A stretch of DNA of 64,000 bases from Pedobacter sp. Leaf216 (GTDB taxonomy: Bacteria > Bacteroidota > Bacteroidia > Sphingobacteriales > Sphingobacteriaceae): positions 24,943-88,942 of the forward strand of contig NZ_LMKM01000035.1 in assembly GCF_001421515.1 (NCBI RefSeq). The letters are read 5' to 3'. Below, in pieces: positions 36,066 to 43,067 of this stretch. Below the pieces are notes generated by a model. That model saw only the letters and a list, made by a program, of their open reading frames with translations, was not told where the DNA came from and ran no database searches. Positions within the stretch are counted from its first letter, which is position 1. Each line of letters starts with the position of its first letter. The position numbers were made by a program, and so were the translations under genes.

Positions 36066-36488
36066 TTATTTACAATTCTGCAAATCTTGTGATACCTTTG
36101 AATAAGGGACAAAACCCTGTTTATTTCCAAATGAATTGGTTATGAATACCATAACCTGTGCCACATCAATATCGGCAAGTTCGGGGAAAGCCGGCATTTT
36201 TTCCTTGTATTCTTTACCATGAATAATCAATGATTCGTTTGCACCATTTTTAATGAAACAGGCCAATCGGGTTTTATTTGCCTTTAAAAATACCGAATCA
36301 GTGAGTGGGGGCGCAAGCTGGCCTAATCCTTCTCCATTTTCACCATGGCAGTTCTGACATTTGGCTTTATAAATATCTTTACCATTAGACATATAATTCT
36401 GAAGATCAATAGTTTCCTGGTTTTGGCAAGAAACAATAATGGCGATAAGTGAAAGTAAAAATAAAGCGTTGATGATGTACTTGCGCAT
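36066..36488 (-). CDS. Class I cytochrome c lipoprotein
   Basis: Periplasmic mono-haem electron carrier, 140 residues. A lipobox-like IIAIIVSC places lipidated Cys21 at the membrane. The haem site is Cys44-x-x-Cys47-His48 in KCQNCHGENGEG, with Met98 in EKMPAF as the sixth ligand. The domain is the small cytochrome c type that often serves oxidases or copper enzymes. It is the last gene of the copper/haem locus, 180 bp after the SCO gene. That gap has no clear promoter, so co-transcription is uncertain. Confidence 0.92.
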   Translation of the reverse strand: MRKYIINALFLLSLIAIIVSCQNQETIDLQNYMSNGKDIYKAKCQNCHGENGEGLGQLAPPLTDSVFLKANKTRLACFIKNGANESLIIHGKEYKEKMPAFPELADIDVAQVMVFITNSFGNKQGFVPYSKVSQDLQNCK

Positions 36489-36668
36489 AATGTTTTTTTA
36501 TAATTAACCACCGATAAAGAAAGATAAACACAGATTTTGTTGCTTATCTGTGTTCATCCTATATAGCTGTGGTAAAAAGGAAATAGCTTAATTTGTCGTG
36601 AAGACACTTTTTTGCTTAAATAACAATTTTTTATTCCGTATAAATCCGTGTTTTCGTGGCTAATAATT

Positions 36669-37319
36669 TTACTTTTTATATTCAGCCAATAAAACAGGAA
36701 TATCCTTTTTTAATTGTTCTACCTGTTCTTCTTTCGTGCCGTCGTAAGCACCACGGATACGTCTGTCTTTGTCGATCAAAACTAGATAACCCTGGTGGAT
36801 GTAACCATCTTTAGCAGTACTATCTTCGCCCACAGCCACTAAATAATTTTTCTCAGCCAAAGTATATACACTGTCCTTACTTCCATAAAGAAATTGCCAT
36901 TTTGGTCCATCTACACCTAGTTTTTGAGCATATTTTTTTAAAACGTGAGGTTTGTCGTATTTAAAATCTATCGTATGTGAAACAAACATTACATCTGGAT
37001 TTGCTTTAAATTCATTATAAACCGTCATTAAATTGCGGTGCATAGTAGGGCAGATGGTTGTGCAGGAAGTAAAGAAAAAATCTGCAACATATACTTTACC
37101 ATCGGTAGCTTTATTGGTGGTGATTATACTGTCTTGATTCAAGAACGACCAATCTGGAATGGTTTGATAAACCGTATCAACTTTTTCAACACCAGCTGCA
37201 TCTTTGACCGTTTCTGCATGACGCTCACCATAAAAAGGGAGTTTTTTTTCTTGTTTACAAGCCGTAAATATGGAAATGGCTGATAGGGAGACAGCCAGGT
37301 AAGCAGTAATTTTATTCAT
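36669..37319 (-). CDS. SCO1/SenC family copper chaperone
   Basis: Thioredoxin-fold lipoprotein (lipid Cys21) of 216 residues that delivers copper to the Cu(A) centre of cytochrome oxidase or a similar enzyme. The Cu-binding pair is Cys86 and Cys90 in FTSCTTICPTMH, and the third ligand His175 is in DGYIHQGYLVLID. The rest matches SCO (VADFFFTSCTTICP, FVSHTIDFKYDKP). It lies on the same strand as the MbnP-type genes and next to cytochrome c, supporting a copper delivery role in the periplasm. Confidence 0.95.
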   Translation of the reverse strand: MNKITAYLAVSLSAISIFTACKQEKKLPFYGERHAETVKDAAGVEKVDTVYQTIPDWSFLNQDSIITTNKATDGKVYVADFFFTSCTTICPTMHRNLMTVYNEFKANPDVMFVSHTIDFKYDKPHVLKKYAQKLGVDGPKWQFLYGSKDSVYTLAEKNYLVAVGEDSTAKDGYIHQGYLVLIDKDRRIRGAYDGTKEEQVEQLKKDIPVLLAEYKK

Positions 37320-37367
37320 GATTTTATTTTAAAATGTAAATATACAACGTATTTTGTTTGAGGTATC

Positions 37368-37450
37368 TTCGTGATGAATTTATTTCAGCATCCATCCAGC
37401 ATTAAATAACCTGAAATAAATCCGATAGCTATCGGATCAGGGTGACGAAG
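37368..37450. repeat. Two dispersed hairpin repeats
   Basis: 37368-37393 holds ATGAATTTATTTCAGCATC, and 37408-37445 holds CCTGAAATAAATCCGATAG followed by the palindrome GATAGCTATC and CAGGGTGACG. Both belong to the families seen at 2166, 7821 and 41140. They separate the YHS and SCO genes. Confidence 0.55.
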
Positions 37451-37465
37451 ATAAGCTCCGACTAA

Positions 37466-37726
37466 TTATTTTTTTACATACTTTGCCGGCTCTGCCACAA
37501 ACTTTTGCTTACAGCTTTCTGAACAGAAACTATAGGTAACTCGATTATAAACCGTTGTTTTTGATGCATTGGCTTTTAATTTCATTTTGCAAACCGGATC
37601 TACCACATTCTTTTTTACTGAATCGGTTAAATTTGTTTTTGAAAAATCCTTTACGGAGTTTGCATTTGATTTTACCGCTATTATTGTTAATCCAATTAGG
37701 ATTATTGCTAAGATTGATTTTTTCAT
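37466..37726 (-). CDS. Exported YHS-domain metal-binding protein
   Basis: An 86-residue periplasmic protein. The start at 37726 (MKKSILAIILIGL) gives a clean signal peptide; ATGs further upstream add an unlikely tail. The mature part is one YHS/TRASH domain: DPVCKMKLKANASKTT and YSFCSESCKQKFVAEPAKY, with three Cys that can bind a soft metal such as Cu. Proteins of this type are frequent in Cu and Hg loci. It lies between the SCO gene and a lipoprotein gene of the same strand. Confidence 0.9.
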   Translation of the reverse strand: MKKSILAIILIGLTIIAVKSNANSVKDFSKTNLTDSVKKNVVDPVCKMKLKANASKTTVYNRVTYSFCSESCKQKFVAEPAKYVKK

Positions 37727-37841
37727 TTTTGAATTCATTTTAAGTTTAAAGCTGGTAGTTAGAAGACTAAAGTTTAGGCCGTTTAACCACCAATTTCCTA
37801 TCATTTGACTCCAGTCTTCTAACACCCGAATTGTTGACCAT

Positions 37842-38273
37842 TTATTTTACCTGATACATCCTTATTAACGAATCCGATTCTCTGGTGACTTTAATGTAAC
37901 CATCTTCCACAGCCCTGATTTTAATCATTTCAGATTTATAATAATCAAGATCTTCCTGCGCTGTTTTCCCTTTAAAATCATCTTTAAAAAAATGCATCCA
38001 ATCCATCATTTTTTCATCAGCAGCATTTAGTTTAATTATTAAGGTATTAATCTCTTGCTTACGCATGGCTGAATCCGGAGTGTTTTTAATTTTGTCAGAA
38101 ACCATTAAGGCGTCCAATTTCATTTTGTTTTTGATTACTTTTTCACCATCAACCATTAACTTATCATGGATATTTAATACTTCCTGCCGTACGGCTTTTG
38201 AATCGGGTTCAGTTTTGCACGAAATCACAAAAACGGTTATCAGGCATAACATTGCAACATTTAATCTGTTCAT
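37842..38273 (-). CDS. Helical lipoprotein of unknown function
   Basis: A 143-residue lipoprotein with lipobox VFVISC (Cys19). I do not recognise a named domain. The mature part is predominantly helical and charged with many Met (DKLMVDGEKVIKNKMKLDALMV, DEKMMDWMHFFKDDFKG), which could bind copper or serve as a coiled coil. It begins 10 bp after the stop of the Cys-rich outer-membrane gene, so the two are co-transcribed. The start at 38273 is chosen because it puts the lipobox at a normal distance. Confidence 0.75.
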   Translation of the reverse strand: MNRLNVAMLCLITVFVISCKTEPDSKAVRQEVLNIHDKLMVDGEKVIKNKMKLDALMVSDKIKNTPDSAMRKQEINTLIIKLNAADEKMMDWMHFFKDDFKGKTAQEDLDYYKSEMIKIRAVEDGYIKVTRESDSLIRMYQVK

Positions 38274-38283
38274 TTTCCTAGAT

Positions 38284-39261
38284 TTAAAAATTATAGGTAA
38301 CTCCAACATAAGCTTTTCCAGCACTCATCGGGTGATCGGTTTCTGCTTCCCAAATGTTTTTTTGTACCCCAACATTTAAGGCCACATTTTTATAAAAAAC
38401 ATCAACACCAACGCCACCCATCAGGTTATTCATCACATGTTCTCCTGTTTTTTGGCCTTTATATTTTTCTCCGCCAGAATATTCATAAAAAAACTGTGCC
38501 GATGGCATAATTTTTACATCCTTACCAATACTTTGCGTATAAAAAATATTAAGGAAACTGGTTGTACTATTGGCAATGCCCTCATCTCTGCTATTGGTTC
38601 CATTAACTTTATAAGAGGTATTTAAACTTGCTCCAAATTTACCCAAACCAACCATGTAATTGAGATAAACAAAACCATCTGTACTTCCTGTTCCTGCCTG
38701 CATTAATGATGAATAACGGATACCTGCTGTATTTTTAAAATCATTTTTACCAGTAGGCAATTTTATTCCGGCCCCCGCAATTAGCTGTTGCTTAAAATTA
38801 TCTTCCAGTTTCTGAACAAGGTGGTAGCCTGCATATAAATTGATATCACCAATAGCCGAAATTGAAGAGGTGTAGCCATTGTATCGCTCACTGTTGGAAA
38901 CATAAGGTAAAATGGCATTGATTTCCAGTTTGCTATTGATGAAGTATTTTCCCCTGACCTCCAAGGATCTGTAAAGTTCATAATCGGTAGGGTTGCCGGC
39001 ATGATTGGTAATTGGAGAATCCTGACTTCTGGCTGGAATAAAGAAACTTCCCCCATTTGGAAATAGTGAGTGTGATTGACCTTCGTATCCGTTAAAAGAG
39101 CGGTAACGGTACAATAAGCTGATGCTGTTGCGGTTGTAGTAGGGGGTAATACCCATAAAACAGCCACAGATATCGCAGGCAAAAACCTGACTGCTCATGA
39201 GTAGGAAAACTAATACCAAGAGTTTACGACTCGCTGTATAGTGTGTTTTTGATAAATTCAT
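38284..39261 (-). CDS. Outer-membrane barrel-like protein with CxxCxC N terminus
   Basis: A 325-residue envelope protein. The signal peptide (about 1-28) is followed directly by Cys29-Asp-Ile-Cys32-Gly-Cys34, giving a mature N terminus with three Cys, a likely metal site. The remainder is beta-rich with alternating aromatic residues (SISLLYRYRSFNGYEG, DINLYAGYHLV, LNVGVQKNIWEAE) and ends GVTYNF, like an outer-membrane barrel. It starts inside the end of the MbnH-like gene (38 bp overlap), so the genes are tightly linked. Probable role: an outer-membrane copper-related channel or sensor, by context only. Confidence 0.78.
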   Translation of the reverse strand: MNLSKTHYTASRKLLVLVFLLMSSQVFACDICGCFMGITPYYNRNSISLLYRYRSFNGYEGQSHSLFPNGGSFFIPARSQDSPITNHAGNPTDYELYRSLEVRGKYFINSKLEINAILPYVSNSERYNGYTSSISAIGDINLYAGYHLVQKLEDNFKQQLIAGAGIKLPTGKNDFKNTAGIRYSSLMQAGTGSTDGFVYLNYMVGLGKFGASLNTSYKVNGTNSRDEGIANSTTSFLNIFYTQSIGKDVKIMPSAQFFYEYSGGEKYKGQKTGEHVMNNLMGGVGVDVFYKNVALNVGVQKNIWEAETDHPMSAGKAYVGVTYNF

Positions 39262-40261
39262 TGTCTGTTAATGTTTTTAAAAAAGCTTTAATCTGTTCTT
39301 TTTCAGTTGTATTTAAAGGGATACCATTTTTAAGTTGGGCATCGAGATTAGTTGATGCTTTTACGCCCGAATTGTAATGTTCCAGAACTTCATCCAGGCT
39401 GTAAAATCGGCCATCGTGCATATATGGGCTGGTATATTCGATGTTGCGTAACGTAGGTACGCGGAACTTTCCAAAATCTGATGCAACTCCGGTAATATGC
39501 GAACGTCCTTCGTCTGCACTTATCAAATCCAACCCGTTACTCCGGTAAGAAAAATCTGTAAAAAATGGTTCTGCGTGGCAGGAAGTACATTTTTCTTTAA
39601 ACAGGTTGTAGCCTGCCAGTTCTGTAGATGTAAAAGAAATGCCGCCTTCTTTACGCATTACCTTATCATATTTAGAATTTCCTGAAACCAACACTGCTGC
39701 AAATTGTGTAATCGATTTTAAAATGAGCTGTGAGTTGATTTCCGTTGAACCAAAAGCTTGTTTAAATAAATCCGGATAAGGTGCCGTATTTTTAAGAAAT
39801 GCTACAATGGTTTGTATATCTGTACCCATTTCGCAAGCGTCAGTAATGGCATTTAATGGTGAAGTTTCGATGTTTTTTACGCCACCATCCCAAAAGAACG
39901 CCTTTTGCCAGGCCAAATTAACTAGTGGGGGCGTGTTGCGCTTACCCTGGCAGTTATTTACCCCATGGCTTACCTTATGATCAAGCTGTGTAAAGCCGGC
40001 AAACTGTTGGTGGCAGCTTCCGCACGAAACACTTTTATCGGCCGATAGCCTTGCTTCATAAAACAGCTTTTTACCAAGCGCAAAACCTGCATTGGTTAAC
40101 TTATTGTCTTCGAAATTATATGCAGGAGCAGGAAAGTTAGCCGGTATAGAAAAGGTGATTTTCTTTTCTTCCTGAGCAACCTCATCTTCATTCTTACTAC
40201 AGGCATACATCAACGCAATGCTTAAAAAAAGCATTGCGAAGACAGTTATTTTCCTTAACAT
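39224..40261 (-). CDS. Di-haem cytochrome c peroxidase/MauG/MbnH-like lipoprotein
   Basis: A 345-residue di-haem enzyme with lipid Cys21 (ALMYAC). The two haem sites are Cys80-x-x-Cys83-His84 (CGSCH) and Cys225-x-x-Cys228-His229 (CTSCH). The internal GKRNTPPLVNLAW and the C-terminal FGKFRVPTLRNIEYTSPYMHDGRF follow the cytochrome c peroxidase/MauG family. Its ATG overlaps the MbnP stop by one base, the same gene pair as MbnH-MbnP in methanotrophs, where MbnH oxidises a Trp of MbnP to make a copper site. By context this is more likely a protein-modifying MbnH than a peroxidase; activity is inferred. Confidence 0.9.
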   Translation of the reverse strand: MLRKITVFAMLFLSIALMYACSKNEDEVAQEEKKITFSIPANFPAPAYNFEDNKLTNAGFALGKKLFYEARLSADKSVSCGSCHQQFAGFTQLDHKVSHGVNNCQGKRNTPPLVNLAWQKAFFWDGGVKNIETSPLNAITDACEMGTDIQTIVAFLKNTAPYPDLFKQAFGSTEINSQLILKSITQFAAVLVSGNSKYDKVMRKEGGISFTSTELAGYNLFKEKCTSCHAEPFFTDFSYRSNGLDLISADEGRSHITGVASDFGKFRVPTLRNIEYTSPYMHDGRFYSLDEVLEHYNSGVKASTNLDAQLKNGIPLNTTEKEQIKAFLKTLTDNEFIKNTLYSES

Positions 40262-41031
40262 TAGTTATGGATATGATCTAAACGGAATAAACCATTTGCA
40301 TAATTATTGGCTACGATAACCGAATTTGTTCCACCCATTGTAAAATTCAAAGTAGCGAAACTCACATCGGTTTTACCGGTAAATAATGCAGCTGCATTTA
40401 CAATAAAGTGCATATTCGGTTTGCCATCTGCTCTAACACGAAGTGGATTTGCTGAATTAATTTCTGTAGCAAACGTTCTGATCGTATTATTTGGATCGGT
40501 TACGCCGCCGATGTGAAACGTTAGCAAATTTTTATCGGCGGTAGATTGCGGCGAAGTTCCTTCCAGTTTAACAAAGATATAGCCGCTGTTCCATGTCCAG
40601 AACATGCCGTTGATGGGATCTAAAGCACCGGTTTGTGCACCAGCAAAATTACGTGCGTAATCTACACCAATTGTATATTCTATTTTTGTGTAATCGCCTG
40701 TCGGCACATCTTTAAAGGTGATATTGGTCGATTCTGATTTTGAAGCATCAATCAAGAAATAACTTTCCGGAATAAGGTAGGTTGTTCCATCTGCTTTGCT
40801 TAATTTAATGTTGCTTACATAATATTTAAATACGTTAATCTTAAAATCTTCGCCTTTTGCATTTTTGTAAGATGTTGTGTTTAAAACCAGCGGACTTCCG
40901 TTTACCTGATTTTCAAACTCGATAGAGAAAGTGGATTTAGTATTGGCGGTTACTTCTTCTGCATCTTTTTTGCAAGAAGATAAGAGTATAACAGGGCATA
41001 ACAAGGCCAAAAAGTATGTTGAAATTTTCAT
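40261..41031 (-). CDS. MbnP-like copper-binding lipoprotein
   Basis: A 256-residue surface or periplasmic lipoprotein (lipobox VILLSSC, Cys20). The beta-sandwich MbnP domain is indicated by FSIEFENQVNGSPLVL, FKINVFKYYVSNIKL and GMFWTWNSGYIFVKLEG. The last carries Trp145 and Trp147, candidates for the Trp converted to kynurenine by MbnH. His173 (TFHIGG), His208 and the C-terminal His253/His255 could bind copper. One-base overlap with the di-haem gene indicates coupling. The family assignment is firm; copper binding here is inferred. Confidence 0.9.
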   Translation of the reverse strand: MKISTYFLALLCPVILLSSCKKDAEEVTANTKSTFSIEFENQVNGSPLVLNTTSYKNAKGEDFKINVFKYYVSNIKLSKADGTTYLIPESYFLIDASKSESTNITFKDVPTGDYTKIEYTIGVDYARNFAGAQTGALDPINGMFWTWNSGYIFVKLEGTSPQSTADKNLLTFHIGGVTDPNNTIRTFATEINSANPLRVRADGKPNMHFIVNAAALFTGKTDVSFATLNFTMGGTNSVIVANNYANGLFRLDHIHN

Positions 41032-41139
41032 TTTAAGTAAATTGAATAAGTAAAAAATGGATTAGCCAGTCGCTATGATTCGTGAGGGCACAAATCAAGG
41101 CGAATGAACATTAAAATATTTAAAGAAATTCTAATACAG

Positions 41140-41172
41140 TCGTCATGCTGAATTTATTTCAGCATCTAATTA
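41140..41172. repeat. Dispersed hairpin repeat copy
   Basis: GTCGTCATGCTGAATTTATT followed by TCAGCATC. The arms ATGCTGAA and TTCAGCAT pair. This is the CTGAA-x-TTCAG hairpin family in the gap before the MbnP gene, and may also act as a weak terminator for the small gene upstream. Confidence 0.5.
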
Positions 41173-41242
41173 ATAGTATACATGAATACCTCCTGATGAC
41201 CAATTATTTGGACAAGGTGATAACCACAAAAGAAAGACTGCC

Positions 41243-41614
41243 CTAAACCGTTTTCGGTGGATGAAAAATTGAGATTGAAAGATCTTTAACAGGTTTTTCG
41301 ATATAAAGATTTTCAGAAGTGATAATAAAATAAGAAAGATGGTGATTTATGGCTAAAGTTTGAAATTGAGGCTCAGCTTCTGCAACTCTTTTCAGGTTTT
41401 CTTGAGCCTGCTTATTTTTACCATCAAGATCTTTTAATTTTTTTGCTAAAAAACACTGGCCATCACAATGTAGCTCCGGATGTTCTTTATTGATACAGAA
41501 TACACTTGTAATGTATTCTTTATTCATCTTATAACCAGAATAGATAACCAATTGCATGAAACCGTTGCTCACGGTACACGTAATGATTAGATATATTAAG
41601 ATTTTTTTGAACAT
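41243..41614 (-). CDS. Small membrane-anchored Cys/His protein
   Basis: A 123-residue protein with an N-terminal signal or anchor (MFKKILIYLIITCTVS), preferred start at 41614. The motif Cys40-x4-His45-x3-His49-Cys50-x3-Cys54 (in FCINKEHPELHCDGQC) is a likely metal site. It is followed by a Lys-rich helix FLAKKLKDLDGKNKQ and a hydrophobic strand-rich tail. I know this pattern as a frequent neighbour of copper genes in Bacteroidota but cannot name a characterised member. It is the first gene of the copper/haem strand block, 210 bp before MbnP. Confidence 0.75.
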   Translation of the reverse strand: MFKKILIYLIITCTVSNGFMQLVIYSGYKMNKEYITSVFCINKEHPELHCDGQCFLAKKLKDLDGKNKQAQENLKRVAEAEPQFQTLAINHHLSYFIITSENLYIEKPVKDLSISIFHPPKTV

Positions 41615-41734
41615 GGTATTGCGATGCAAAAGTATTAAAGAAATTGGTACTGTCAAATGCAAAAAGATAATTCTTACATTTAATATTTGTTGTTCTAATT
41701 CCTAAATTAATAATAACCCAAATAAAATTGCTCT

Positions 41735-43063
41735 ATGCGATATTCGCTATTTGACTTTACAAAATCTTATTCTGCAGGAGCTGTAGTTGAAAAAACTTAT
41801 GTTCCAGCTATTGTTTCCTTTCCATTTGGCAAAATTCAATTGTTAGTTACTTTGATTGAAAACGAAACACAAACTAATTTTCACAAAGAAGACGGAGTTT
41901 TTGGGTATATTATTACGGAAAAAGGAAAGTGGTTTTTTAGTTCTTATAATTTCTTCCAGACTGAGTTTTCTTATGGAAAACAAGTTTATTTACTTGAAGA
42001 TTTTGTTGTATGTGAAAGTCAGGATGATTATCGAACATTAAAATGCGAAACCATTAAATTTGAATATGATAATCTTATCTATTTAGATAATTTTATCAAA
42101 CTTGATATTGAAAAAAATAACATCAAAATCAACCAAGATTATGAAAAAATTATTTTTGATGAGGAAGGAAAAGGGAGTTTAGAACTTAAGAATGAATATA
42201 ATTGGCATTTAAAAAATGATAATTATGAGTACTTTAAAATAAAAAAGCATCCGTATTTTTTAGCGAAAAAAAATGATGGTTATATTAATCTAAAAGAGGT
42301 TCAAGAACTTGATAAAAGTATCAGTTGGTTCTTGAAATTGGTTTTTAATATAAAGCAATCAGTTATTTCAATTCAAATTGATGGACTTAATTCAACTGAA
42401 CAGCAAAGGGGAATTTCCACAATGCATTATTATCATAAGGAGATTATAAAGGGCTATCTAAATCAAGGGGTCGAAAGTCAAACACAGGTTGCTTTTACAA
42501 TCAGAGATTTATCCGATAAGTTAACCCATAATTACAGTAAATGGCAAGATATTTTATCAAAAAAAACGACTTTATTACGGTTGTACTTTAATGAAATTAA
42601 TTCTGAAAATTATATTTTGGATGATAGGTTTAAGAATCTATGTTCAATAATTCAGGGATTGGAAGTCTTTAGTTTTAAGAGACTTTCTAATAGTCGTTTT
42701 GATGGAAAGCCTTTAAGAAAAGGAATGCTAAAAATACTTCATGCATCTTTCAATAATGATTTTTTATTATTGACAAGTGATTATATTGAGAATGCAGAAG
42801 TAGAAAGAGTATTGGATATAATTAGTGATATGAGAGATTATTTTCAGCATTTAAATAAGGAAATTAAAATAGACTTATCAAATGATTCTGAAAGCATGTA
42901 TTGTATAAATAGGCTTTTACAAATCAACATAAGGTTTCATCTTTTGAGATTAATTAATATAACTGAGGAAAAAATAGACCATATGATTAAAAGAGACTTA
43001 GCATTTTTACAACTAAGTCTCTTTAATTTAAAAACTAAACTCATTTTACCGAAAAACAGGTAA
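41735..43063 (+). CDS. HEPN-motif protein resembling ApeA-type abortive infection proteins
   Basis: A 442-residue cytosolic protein, rich in Lys, Asn, Ile, Phe and Tyr, more AT-rich than its neighbours. Residues 1-120 are beta-rich, with FGKIQLLVTL and VFGYIITEKGKWFF resembling the ApeA N-terminal domain. Residues 190-215 (SISWFLKLVFNIKQSVISIQ) resemble the middle helix of that family. The C-terminal 140 residues are helical and hold Arg367-Asp-Tyr-Phe-Gln-His372, an RX4H HEPN RNase motif. A role as an RNA-cutting anti-phage protein is therefore plausible. No mobile element or partner gene flanks it; it ends 4 bp from the convergent phosphohexomutase gene. Confidence 0.65.
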   Translation: MRYSLFDFTKSYSAGAVVEKTYVPAIVSFPFGKIQLLVTLIENETQTNFHKEDGVFGYIITEKGKWFFSSYNFFQTEFSYGKQVYLLEDFVVCESQDDYRTLKCETIKFEYDNLIYLDNFIKLDIEKNNIKINQDYEKIIFDEEGKGSLELKNEYNWHLKNDNYEYFKIKKHPYFLAKKNDGYINLKEVQELDKSISWFLKLVFNIKQSVISIQIDGLNSTEQQRGISTMHYYHKEIIKGYLNQGVESQTQVAFTIRDLSDKLTHNYSKWQDILSKKTTLLRLYFNEINSENYILDDRFKNLCSIIQGLEVFSFKRLSNSRFDGKPLRKGMLKILHASFNNDFLLLTSDYIENAEVERVLDIISDMRDYFQHLNKEIKIDLSNDSESMYCINRLLQINIRFHLLRLINITEEKIDHMIKRDLAFLQLSLFNLKTKLILPKNR

Positions 43064-43067
43064 AAAA

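Noticed and set aside
39224-40261. Plain cytochrome c peroxidase
   Set aside because: The family alone would allow it, but the one-base overlap with MbnP makes an MbnH-type role more likely. Both are kept as options.
36066-41614. Nitrous oxide reductase locus
   Set aside because: SCO and cytochrome c occur beside such genes, but no nosZ, nosD or nosL is present; the MbnP-MbnH pair points to general copper handling.
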